NCBI GenBank assembly: GCA_046330285.1
Contig: JAXLSX010000007.1
Span: forward strand, 62,001 to 126,000
Direction: 5' to 3'
Length of the DNA: 64,000 bases
DNA from: RHKX01 sp046330285
GTDB taxonomy: Bacteria > Actinomycetota > Thermoleophilia > Solirubrobacterales > 70-9
Shown: piece by piece, positions 56,816-64,000 of the stretch
Layout of the letters: each line of letters starts with the position of its first letter
Position numbering within the stretch: position 1 is the first letter of the stretch
The notes under the pieces: model-generated
Database searches by the model: none
What the model was told of the DNA's origin: nothing
The model's input: the letters and a program-made list of their open reading frames with translations, nothing else
Made by a program: the position numbers and the translations under genes

Positions 56816-58086
56816 CCGGACCGGGGTCCGCGGCGCCGGCGATCGACGCCGACGGCGTCTTCGCGGACCTCGCCGCGCTCGCCGCCGCAACCGCCGGGCC
56901 GGAGGGCGCCAGGCGCGTCTGCTGGACGCCCGTCTGGCAGTCCGCCCGCGACCTCCTACGCGAGCGGCTCGCCGCGATCGGTGTCGACGACATCGAGATC
57001 GACGAAGCCGGGAACCTCTGGGCGCGGCTGCCGGGAGCCGACCGGTCGGCTCCCGCCCTCGCACTCGGCTCCCACCTCGACTCCGTTCCCGCCGGCGGCC
57101 CGCTCGACGGCGCCCTCGGCGTGATGGCGGCACTCGGCGTCCTCCGGGCGTGGGCGGAGGACCCGGAGGGGCGAATCCCGCCCCGCGACATCGTCCTGAT
57201 CGACTTCGCCGACGAGGAGGGCTCGCGGTTCGGCCGCAGCCTATTCGGCAGCTCCGCCCTCGCCGGCACCCTCGACCCTGCGGCACTCGCGGACCTCACC
57301 GATGCAGGCGGCGAGGCGATCGGCCCGGTGCTCGCCGCCGCCGGCGTCGACCTGGACCGTGCGCCCGACGCCACCGCCAGGCTCGGCGAGATCGGGACCT
57401 GGCTCGAGCTCCACATCGAGCAGGGCCCGGTGCTCGAAGCCGAGGGTACGAGCTGTTCGGCCGTCTCCGGCTGCGCCGGCGTCGAGCGCTTCCGGCTCGA
57501 CCTCTCCGGGCAGGCCTCCCACGCCGGGACGACGCCGATGGACCAGCGCCGGGACGCCGGCCTCGCGGCGGCGGAGATCGCGCTCGCCGTCGAGCGGATC
57601 GCCCGCGAGCACGGCGGGGTCGGCACCACCGGCAGCCTCGAGCTCGAGCCCGGTGTCGTCACCGCGGTGGCCGGGCATGCGGCGCTCGCCGTCGACCTCC
57701 GCCATCCGCACGAGGCCGAGCTGGCGTCGATGCTGGCGGCGGTTCGCGAGGAGGCCGAGCGCGTCGCCGCCGGCCGCAGCTGCGAGATCGCCGAGCATCC
57801 GATCTGGAGGATCGAGCCGATCCCGTTCGACCCTGACCTGGTCCGGGCCGCCGAATCCGCGGCCGCGGCCGCGGGCGGGCGGTCGGAGGCGATCGCGAGC
57901 GGCGCACTCCACGATGCGGCCGAGATGGCGCGGGTAGTCCCGACAGCGATGGTTTTCGCTGCGTCGGTTCGGGGAATCAGTCATGCCAAGGAGGAACGAA
58001 GCGAGGAACGGGACCTGCGAGCGGCGATCGCCGCGTTCGGGGACCTGGCGGGGGCGGCCCTCTTCGGAACGTCCGGAACCGACTGA
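56812..58086 (+). CDS. M20 family carbamoylase-type amidohydrolase
   Basis: A 424-residue Zn-dependent hydrolase of the allantoate amidohydrolase / N-carbamoyl-amino acid hydrolase branch: His88 (GSHLDSVPAGG), Asp99 (PLDGALGV), Glu135-Glu136 (DFADEEGSRFG), His201 (HIEQGPVLEAEG) and a late SGALHDAAEMARV supply metal ligands and the base. It would release CO2 and ammonia from a ureido compound, fitting the product of the preceding deiminase. The TTG start overlaps the previous stop (TTGA) with GGGAG nine nt upstream. Exact substrate not readable. Confidence 0.87.
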   Translation: MTGPGSAAPAIDADGVFADLAALAAATAGPEGARRVCWTPVWQSARDLLRERLAAIGVDDIEIDEAGNLWARLPGADRSAPALALGSHLDSVPAGGPLDGALGVMAALGVLRAWAEDPEGRIPPRDIVLIDFADEEGSRFGRSLFGSSALAGTLDPAALADLTDAGGEAIGPVLAAAGVDLDRAPDATARLGEIGTWLELHIEQGPVLEAEGTSCSAVSGCAGVERFRLDLSGQASHAGTTPMDQRRDAGLAAAEIALAVERIAREHGGVGTTGSLELEPGVVTAVAGHAALAVDLRHPHEAELASMLAAVREEAERVAAGRSCEIAEHPIWRIEPIPFDPDLVRAAESAAAAAGGRSEAIASGALHDAAEMARVVPTAMVFAASVRGISHAKEERSEERDLRAAIAAFGDLAGAALFGTSGTD

Positions 58087-58107
58087 CAGGGAGACAGGGA
58101 GTCACGT

Positions 58108-59490
58108 ATGGCGGGAGCTGTGACGACGGGAGCCGATGCGGGCGACGGAGCGTCGGAGAGCGGGGAGACGAAGTCGAAGCTGGCCCGCCGGGTCGGCCCG
58201 TTCATGCTGCTGCTGTTCATCGTCGGCGACATGCTCGGCGGAGGCATCTACACGCTCGTCGGCGAGGTCGGAGGTGAGGTCGGAGGCGCGATCTGGACCG
58301 CATTCGGTGCTGCGTTCATCCTCGCCGCGCTGACCGCCTGCGCCTACGCGGAGCTCGTCTCGAAATATCCGAAAGCCGCCGGCGCCGCGCTCTACACGAA
58401 CAAGGCCTTCCACCGGCCCTTCTTCACCTTCATGGTCGCGTTCGCCGTGATGGCCTCGGGGATCACGTCGGCCAGCACGCTCGCCCGCGGGTTCGCCGGC
58501 GACGCCCTCGCCGAGTTCGTCGACGTCCGCGTGATCCCGGTGGCGATCGCGTTCCTGATCGTCGTCGCCCTGATCAACGCCCGCGGCATCGCCGAGTCGG
58601 TCCGCGTCAACGCGCTGCTGACGCTCGTCGAGGTCGGCGGTCTGATCCTGATCATCGTCATCGGCTTCGCGGCGCTCGGCGACGCCGGATCCGACTTCGG
58701 CCGCAACCTCGAGTTCAAAGAGGGCGTGACGCCGTTCTTCGCGATCCTCTCCGGCGCCGGTCTCGCCTTCTACGCGCTGATCGGATTCGAGGACTCGGTC
58801 AACATCGCCGAGGAGGTGCACGAGCCCTCGCGCAACTATCCGCGAATCCTCTTCGGCGGCCTCGCGGTCGCCGGGACGCTATACCTGCTGGTGACGCTGA
58901 TCGCGTCGGGCGTCGTGCCGACCACGGAGCTCGCCGGCTCCTCGGCGCCGCTCGTCCTCGTCGGCGAGCAGGGCCCGCTCGGCCTCGACCCGAAGGTCTT
59001 CGCGGCGATCACCCTGTTCGCGCTCGGCAACGGCGCCCTGATCAACATGATCATGGCCTCGCGCCTCGTCTACGGGATGTCGGAGGAGGGGATCGTCCCC
59101 GGGTTCTTCGGCCGGGTGCTCTCGGGCCGGCGCACGCCGATCACGGCGATCGTCTTCACCACCGTCATCGGGCTGATCCTCGTCTCGACCGGCGACCTCG
59201 GGACCCTGGCGGACACGACGGTGCTGCTGCTGCTCTGCGCGTTCACGATCGTCAACATCGCGGTCCTCGTGCTGCGGCGCGACGAAGTCGGCCACGACCA
59301 CTTCCGGGCCCCGACGATCGCCCCCATCCTCGGCGCCATAGTCTGCGTCGTGTTGATCGTGGACAACGAGGGCGAGATCTTCCTCCGGGCCGGGCTGCTG
59401 CTCCTGCTCGGGGCGGTTCTCTGGGTCCTCGCCTACGCCGGCGGCCACCGCGCCTCCGGGGACGGCGAGCCCACCGCCCTCGCCGAATAG
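58108..59490 (+). CDS. APC family amino acid/polyamine permease
   Basis: A 460-residue permease with about twelve membrane helices. Helix 1 has GDMLGGGIYTLVGEVGG (the unwound GxG site of APC transporters), helix 6 region ILSGAGLAFYALIGFEDSVN binds substrate in the family. The ATG follows ACAGGGAGTCACGT. Lying 21 nt after the M20 gene it is co-transcribed and probably imports the guanidino compound, amino acid or polyamine the operon consumes. Confidence 0.9.
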   Translation: MAGAVTTGADAGDGASESGETKSKLARRVGPFMLLLFIVGDMLGGGIYTLVGEVGGEVGGAIWTAFGAAFILAALTACAYAELVSKYPKAAGAALYTNKAFHRPFFTFMVAFAVMASGITSASTLARGFAGDALAEFVDVRVIPVAIAFLIVVALINARGIAESVRVNALLTLVEVGGLILIIVIGFAALGDAGSDFGRNLEFKEGVTPFFAILSGAGLAFYALIGFEDSVNIAEEVHEPSRNYPRILFGGLAVAGTLYLLVTLIASGVVPTTELAGSSAPLVLVGEQGPLGLDPKVFAAITLFALGNGALINMIMASRLVYGMSEEGIVPGFFGRVLSGRRTPITAIVFTTVIGLILVSTGDLGTLADTTVLLLLCAFTIVNIAVLVLRRDEVGHDHFRAPTIAPILGAIVCVVLIVDNEGEIFLRAGLLLLLGAVLWVLAYAGGHRASGDGEPTALAE

Positions 59491-59502
59491 ACAGGAGAGC
59501 GG

Positions 59503-60570
59503 ATGAGCGAGTGGTGGGAGCGGATCGAGTCGATTCCGCTGCGGGTCGAGTCCTACGAGCTGACCGGACACGACCGCGAGTACGGGAGCTTCACACGCCC
59601 CTCTACCCTGATCCACCTCCGCGGCCTCGGCGAGGAGGGCGTCGGCGAGGACGTGGTCTACGACGTGCTCGATCACATCGCTCATCGCGACGGCGGCGCC
59701 ATTCACGACTTCACCGGCGTCTCGACGCTCGGCGAATTCTGTGAGCTCGTCGGCGGGCTCGACCTGTTCCCGGTCGCCGCTCCGGGCATGGAGGCATCGC
59801 GCCACTACCGGCGCTGGGCGTTCGAGAGCGCCGCGCTCGACCTCGCCCTCCGGCAGGCCGGCACCCCCTTCCACGAGGCGGTCGGCCGCGATCCGCGCCC
59901 GCTCGAGTTCGTCTGCTCGACCCGGCTGACGACGTTCGACGACGAAGCGGGCTCGTCGACCGAGGCGATCCGAAAGCGCCTGGCGAAGTACCCGGGGCTG
60001 GCGTTCAAGCTCGACCCCGAGAACGACTGGACGCCGGAGCTGATCGCCGAGATCGCCGAGCTGGCCCCGGTCCGCGTCCTCGACCTGAAGGGCCACTACC
60101 GCGGCACTCCGGTCGACGTCGAGACCGATCCCGAGCTCTACCGGCAGGTCGCCGAAGCGTTCCCGGACGCCTATCTCGAGGATCCCGATGTCAACGACGA
60201 GACCCGGGCGCTGCTCGAGCCGCTCGCCGACCGGGTGACCTGGGACGCGCCGCTGCACTCGCTCGCCGACATCACCTCGCTCGAGTGGACGCCGAAGGCG
60301 ATCAACTCGAAGCCGTCGCGCTTCGGCTCGATCCGCGAGGTGTTCGCCGTCTACGAGCACTGCGCCGCCAACGGGATCGCGATCTACGGCGGCGGTCAGG
60401 GGGAGGTCGAGGTCGGCCGCGGGCAGATCCAGTACCTGGCGTCGTTGTTCCACGCCGACACGCCGAACGACACCGCGCCCTCCGGCTACAACGACCCGGC
60501 GGTCCCGTCGGGCCTGCCAACTGCGCCGATGGACCCGGTTCCGTCGGCCACCGGCTTCCGCTGGGGCTAG
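59503..60570 (+). CDS. Enolase-superfamily enzyme (muconate lactonizing/OSBS-like)
   Basis: A 355-residue barrel enzyme. Candidate active-site residues by spacing: Lys in LAFKLDPEND, metal ligands Asp (RVLDLKGHY), Glu (AYLEDPDV) and Asp (VTWDAPLHS), and the second Lys in AINSKPSRFG. The capping domain is diverged. Superfamily members abstract an alpha-proton (racemases, epimerases, dehydratases). In an arginine-type operon an amino-acid or dipeptide epimerase role is conceivable. ATG 59503 follows ACAGGAGAGCGG, 12 nt past the permease stop. Confidence 0.8.
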   Translation: MSEWWERIESIPLRVESYELTGHDREYGSFTRPSTLIHLRGLGEEGVGEDVVYDVLDHIAHRDGGAIHDFTGVSTLGEFCELVGGLDLFPVAAPGMEASRHYRRWAFESAALDLALRQAGTPFHEAVGRDPRPLEFVCSTRLTTFDDEAGSSTEAIRKRLAKYPGLAFKLDPENDWTPELIAEIAELAPVRVLDLKGHYRGTPVDVETDPELYRQVAEAFPDAYLEDPDVNDETRALLEPLADRVTWDAPLHSLADITSLEWTPKAINSKPSRFGSIREVFAVYEHCAANGIAIYGGGQGEVEVGRGQIQYLASLFHADTPNDTAPSGYNDPAVPSGLPTAPMDPVPSATGFRWG

Positions 60571-60626
60571 GAGTTCGGGGCGCCGAACTCCGGGTTCGGC
60601 AGACCGAACTCCGGGTTTGGGTTACC
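60571..60626 (+). promoter_or_regulatory. Tandem palindromes between the enolase-like and ferritin genes
   Basis: GAGTTCGG/CCGAACTC (60571-60578, 60583-60590; 4-nt loop) starts on the base after the upstream stop; GTTCGG/CCGAAC (60594-60599, 60604-60609) follows. CCGAACTCCGGGTT(C/T)GG occurs twice (60583-60599 and 60604-60620) with one mismatch. It may end the upstream operon, or be a double operator for ferritin. Confidence 0.55.
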
Positions 60627-60663
60627 GTCGAGCGCCCGGAACCTGAAACCCGACGGAGGGAAG

Positions 60664-61197
60664 ATGAGCCAATCGAGCTTCGGTGAAGCGCTGAACGAGC
60701 AGGTCGCGAACGAGTTCGCCGCGCACCAGCAGTACGTCGCGATCGCGGTCCACTACGACGCTGAGACGCTGCCGCGGCTGGCCGCGTTCTTCTACCGCCA
60801 GGCGGTCGAGGAGCGCAACCACGCGATGATGATCACCCAGTACCTGCTCGACGCCGACCTCGACGTGAGGACGCCCGGCGTCGAGGCGCCCGAAGTCGGC
60901 TTCGACGACATCGTCGCGCCGGTCCAGCTCGCCCTCGCCCAGGAGAAGCGGGTCACCGACCAGATCAGCGCGCTCGCGGCGAAGGCTCGCGACGAGGGCG
61001 ACTACCAGGGCGAGCAGTTCATGCAGTGGTTCATCAAGGAGCAGGTCGAAGAGGTCTCGACGATGTCGGACCTGCTCAAGATCGTCGAGCGCTCGCGCGA
61101 CAACCCGCTGCTCGCCGAGGAGTACCTCGCCCGTGAGTCGATCGGCGAGGAGGGCGACGACCCCACTGCTCCGGCCGCCGCCGGCGGCGCGCTCTGA
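60664..61197 (+). CDS. Ferritin (non-heme, bacterial type)
   Basis: A 177-residue ferritin four-helix protein with the ferroxidase ligands in VANEFAAHQQYVAIAVHY, AVEERNHAMMITQYLL and FIKEQVEEVSTMSDLLK (Glu and ExxH pattern). A ~25-residue Ala/Pro-rich tail extends past the usual end. It oxidises and stores iron as a 24-mer in the family. A strong ribosome site GACGGAGGGAAG precedes the ATG. Its stop overlaps the amine oxidase ATG (TGATG), an unusual coupling. Confidence 0.93.
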   Translation: MSQSSFGEALNEQVANEFAAHQQYVAIAVHYDAETLPRLAAFFYRQAVEERNHAMMITQYLLDADLDVRTPGVEAPEVGFDDIVAPVQLALAQEKRVTDQISALAAKARDEGDYQGEQFMQWFIKEQVEEVSTMSDLLKIVERSRDNPLLAEEYLARESIGEEGDDPTAPAAAGGAL

Positions 61198-62681
61198 TGG
61201 CCGCCGAGGAGGAGGGCCGCGGCGGGTTCAGCCGCCGCACCGCGCTCGGCGGTGCGGTGGCGGGGGCCGCCGGGATCGCCGCCGGCCAGGTCGCCGGCGC
61301 CGCCGGGTCGACCGGCATCGCCGCGCGGAGGATCAAGACCGACGTCGTCGTCGTCGGCGCCGGCCTCGCGGGGCTGAGCGCGGCGCGGGCGATCGAGAAG
61401 TCCGGCCGCTCGGTCGTCGTGCTCGAAGCGCGGGACCGCGTCGGCGGCAGGACGCTGAACGAGAAGATCGGCAAGGGCAAGGTCGTCGAGATCGGCGGCC
61501 AGTGGGTCGGCCCCGGGCAGACCCACGTCCTCGAGCTGATCGACGAGCTCGGCCTCGAGACCTTCGACACCTACATCGACGGCAAGAGCCTCTACTACCG
61601 GGGCGGCACGCTGACGGAGTACGAGGGGATCATTCCGCCGGTCAGCGGCCCGGTCCTCGTCGAGATCCTCAACGCCCTCAGCGACATGAACGCGAAGGCG
61701 GCGGACGTCCCCGTCGACGCGCCGTGGAACGCGCCGGACGCCGTCGGCTGGGACAGCGTCACGCTCGCCACCTACCTCGACGACCTCAGCCTCAGCCCGG
61801 AGGCCCGGGACGTGATCGAGCTCGCGATCACATCCGTGTTCGCGGTCGAGCCCCGCGACACGTCGCTGCTGTTCCTCGCGCTCTACACCGCGATGGCCGG
61901 TGCCGACTTCAACAACCTGATCAACACCACCGGCGGCGCCCAGGAGAAGCGGATCGTCGGGGGCTCGCAGCGGATCTCACTCGAGCTCGCAAAGCGCCTC
62001 GGCAAGATCGTCAAGTTGAGCCGGCCGGTGAAGTCGATCCGGACCGACGGCGGCCGCGTCGCCGTCAAGGCCGGCGACGACACGTGGTCGGCGAAGCGGG
62101 TGATCGTCACCGTGCCCCCGGCCCTGATCGACGGCATCCGCTTCAACCCACCGCTCCCGGCCAAGCGGGCGCAGCTCGATCAGCGGTTCCCGATGGGCAC
62201 CGTGATCAAGTGCATGGCCGTCTACGACTCCCCGTTCTGGCGCGACGACGGCCTCAACGGGATGACGACCTCCGACACCGGCCCGGTCAAGCTCACCTAC
62301 GACAACTCGCCTCCGGACGGCGACCCCGGGGTGCTGCTCGGGTTCATCGAGGGCCAGGACGCCCGCGACCTGCTCGACGCGAGCGAGGCCGACCGGAAGG
62401 CGGCGGTGGTCGAGTGCTTCGTCCGCTACTTCGGGTCGAAGGCGGAGAGCCGGATGACCGGCTATGTCGAGAAGTCGTGGGCGGCCGATCCGTGGAGCCG
62501 CGGCTGTTACGGCGGCGTCATGCCGCCCGGCGCGATCGTCGGCTACCCGAACGTCATCCGCAAGCCGGCGGGGCGGATCCACTGGGCCGGGACGGAGACG
62601 GCGACGGAGTGGGGCGGCTACATGGACGGAGCCGTCCAGTCCGGCGAGCGCGCCGCCGCGGAGGTCCTCGGAAAGCTCTAG
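61197..62681 (+). CDS. Flavin monoamine oxidase (putrescine oxidase-like), Tat leader
   Basis: A 494-residue FAD amine oxidase. Residues 1-40 form a Tat leader (GGFSRRTALGGAVAG). Then FAD site VVVVGAGLAGLSAARAIE, VVLEARDRVGGRTL, IGGQWVGPGQTHVLELI, the conserved SRGCYGGVMPPG whose Cys corresponds to the flavin-linking Cys of MAO, and the C-terminal HWAGTETATEWGGYMDGAV. Relatives oxidise putrescine, tyramine or other amines to aldehydes with release of H2O2. Export or membrane placement is predicted by the leader. Confidence 0.92.
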   Translation: MAAEEEGRGGFSRRTALGGAVAGAAGIAAGQVAGAAGSTGIAARRIKTDVVVVGAGLAGLSAARAIEKSGRSVVVLEARDRVGGRTLNEKIGKGKVVEIGGQWVGPGQTHVLELIDELGLETFDTYIDGKSLYYRGGTLTEYEGIIPPVSGPVLVEILNALSDMNAKAADVPVDAPWNAPDAVGWDSVTLATYLDDLSLSPEARDVIELAITSVFAVEPRDTSLLFLALYTAMAGADFNNLINTTGGAQEKRIVGGSQRISLELAKRLGKIVKLSRPVKSIRTDGGRVAVKAGDDTWSAKRVIVTVPPALIDGIRFNPPLPAKRAQLDQRFPMGTVIKCMAVYDSPFWRDDGLNGMTTSDTGPVKLTYDNSPPDGDPGVLLGFIEGQDARDLLDASEADRKAAVVECFVRYFGSKAESRMTGYVEKSWAADPWSRGCYGGVMPPGAIVGYPNVIRKPAGRIHWAGTETATEWGGYMDGAVQSGERAAAEVLGKL

Positions 62682-62828
62682 CGCCGGCCCGCGATCGGGT
62701 CGTCTGTACCAATCGGCACGAAGCCCGGCGAAATCGGGTACGGTTCCATCCCCCAGCGAGATCGCCCCCCGTTCGTCGCGCATGGACTTCGGGCGATCCC
62801 CGCTCTCGGGGAGGGGAGGAGGAGAGAG

Positions 62829-62862
62829 CGAAACGACATCCGCCAGGGCGGGTGTCGTTTCG
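62829..62862. terminator. Bidirectional intrinsic terminator
   Basis: A 16-nt arm pair (62829-62844 with 62847-62862), perfect but for one G-T pair, between convergent genes. On the plus strand it is followed by TTTC; the arms themselves end in T-rich/A-rich tracts, so it can serve both directions. Confidence 0.75.
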
Positions 62863-62871
62863 TTTCTGCCC

Positions 62872-63912
62872 TCAGACGCTGACGATGCCGTGCTCGATCA
62901 GGCTCTCGCCGGTCTCGGCGATCGAGTCCTCGAGCGGTCGCGGCGACCAGCCGAGCTCGCGGGCCCGTTCGTTCGAGTACTCCGGCCGCTGGCCGAGGTC
63001 GCCGACGATCGTGCGGACGCCCGGGTCGAACAGGCTCATCACCTTGACCATCAGGTTGGGCGCGTTGCGGGTCGGCACCTTCCGGGCCTTCTCGCCGAGG
63101 CGCTCCTTGAGGACCGCGCCGACGTCGGCCATCCACATGAACCGGTCGACGGCGATGAACCGCTTGCCGCCCGCGGCCGGCTGTTCCATCGCCCGAATGT
63201 GGAGGTCGGCGACGTCGCGAACGTCGACGAAGCTGAAGCCGAGGCGGGGAACCGCCGGCATCCCCTTCAGCAGGCGCTCGACGAGCTGCAGCGAGAAGGA
63301 GACGTCGTCGCTCAGGGCCGGGCCGATGATCGCGCCGGGATTGACCACCGCGAGACGCTCCTCGGCCCCGGCCTCGGCGACCAGCTTCCACGCCGCACGC
63401 TCGGCGATCGCCTTCGAGCGGGTGTACGGGGTCAGGCTCGTGTCGGCGCCATCGGTCCAGTCGTCCTCGCGGTAGGTCGAGCCGTCGAGCGGCGGGCCAC
63501 CGCCGCGGACGGAGGCCACCGAGGAGGTCATCACGATCCGCCCGACGCCGGCGTCGAGAGCAGCGCGGATCACCCGCAGGGCGCCGTCGCGCGCCGGGAC
63601 GATCAGCTCGTCCGGATCCTTCGGCTGCTGCGGCGGGAACGGCGAGGCGGTGTGGAGCACGTAGTCGCAGCCGGCGACCGCCTCCGCCCATCCGTCGTCG
63701 GAGTGGAGATCGGCGGCGAGCACCGTCAAGCGGTCACCCGCGTCGGTCCCCGCCGCGGCGACCTGAGAACGCACGTGGTCCTCCCGGGCGAGGTCGCGGA
63801 TCGTGGTCCGGACCGCGTACCCGCGGTCGAGCAGGGCGGCGATGCACCAGCCACCGAGGAATCCGCTGCCGCCCGTCATCAGGACCGTCTTGCCTTGCGT
63901 TGATTCAGCCAT
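62872..63912 (-). CDS. Extended SDR (dihydroflavonol 4-reductase-like) oxidoreductase
   Basis: A 346-residue NAD(P)-dependent reductase. The Rossmann glycine motif is MTGGSGFLGGWC near residue 13, the serine of the triad in VMTSSVASVRG and the YxxxK in TPYTRSKAIAE; FSFVDVRDVADLHIRAME and VNPGAIIGP are family-typical. It probably reduces a ketone or aldehyde; substrate unknown. The start is ATG 63912; a TTG at 63921 is also in frame with GGAA four nt before it. Confidence 0.9.
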   Translation of the reverse strand: MAESTQGKTVLMTGGSGFLGGWCIAALLDRGYAVRTTIRDLAREDHVRSQVAAAGTDAGDRLTVLAADLHSDDGWAEAVAGCDYVLHTASPFPPQQPKDPDELIVPARDGALRVIRAALDAGVGRIVMTSSVASVRGGGPPLDGSTYREDDWTDGADTSLTPYTRSKAIAERAAWKLVAEAGAEERLAVVNPGAIIGPALSDDVSFSLQLVERLLKGMPAVPRLGFSFVDVRDVADLHIRAMEQPAAGGKRFIAVDRFMWMADVGAVLKERLGEKARKVPTRNAPNLMVKVMSLFDPGVRTIVGDLGQRPEYSNERARELGWSPRPLEDSIAETGESLIEHGIVSV

Positions 63913-63956
63913 GCGAGGCAATCTATTCCGCGAGGCCGCGCGGGGCAGCGCGAGGA

Positions 63957-64000
<44 letters not shown>

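Overview
The window is GC-rich DNA (close to 70 percent by eye) from an actinobacterium. The gene mix points to class Thermoleophilia (Solirubrobacterales-like): an F420-type (Ddn) nitroreductase, several secreted proteins with RTX-like aspartate/glycine repeats, ferritin-like Tat-substrate proteins, an ftsE-ftsX-smpB gene order, GTG and TTG starts, and chains of genes overlapping by 1 to 8 nt. The taxonomic assignment is inference; no rRNA is present. The only RNA gene seen is a tRNA-Asp(GTC) cut by the right edge.

Layout. 1-9.4 kb: a partial ferritin-like protein, two SAM methyltransferases around a Ddn-family protein, a tandem pair of small secreted paralogues, a 519-bp divergent intergenic region, a small membrane protein, a NatA/NatB-type ABC exporter, an aldo/keto reductase and a flavoprotein disulfide reductase. 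9.4-16.7 kb, minus strand: ftsE-ftsX-S41 protease-RNase R-smpB, nearly all with overlapping stops and starts, followed by a Pro/Ala-rich coiled-coil HhH protein that carries a single-base frameshift. 16.9-30.9 kb: a DUF389 membrane protein, nadA, mutM, then three RTX-like secreted proteins, an FHA-wHTH protein and a Ser/Thr kinase with a beta-propeller, joined to the 3' end of prfB-nadC. prfB uses a programmed +1 frameshift. 31-42.6 kb: secA, hpf, a ComF-like protein, a PAS/GAF/GGDEF diguanylate cyclase, the lysA-hom-thrC amino-acid operon, an alpha/beta hydrolase and an EnvC-like M23 peptidase, a plausible partner of FtsEX.

42.6-43.1 kb is a gene-free stretch holding the most unusual feature: four diverged hairpin units with an exact 62-nt period and compensatory arm changes, plus two more inverted repeats in front of the M23 gene. 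43.1-54.3 kb: fatty-acid genes (acyl-CoA dehydrogenase behind a perfect palindromic operator, thiolase, MmpL-type transporter translationally coupled to a 3-hydroxyacyl-CoA dehydrogenase), a CWB2-like surface protein, a large secreted propeller-like protein and a CorC/CBS membrane protein.

54.4-62.7 kb, plus strand, is a tightly packed catabolic operon: Orn/Lys/Arg decarboxylase, amidinotransferase-superfamily deiminase, M20 carbamoylase-type hydrolase, APC permease and enolase-superfamily enzyme, followed after tandem palindromes by ferritin and a Tat-exported flavin amine oxidase. Read together they suggest arginine to agmatine to carbamoylputrescine to putrescine to aminoaldehyde, by a non-standard enzyme set. 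A strong bidirectional terminator separates this block from a convergent extended SDR reductase and the tRNA.
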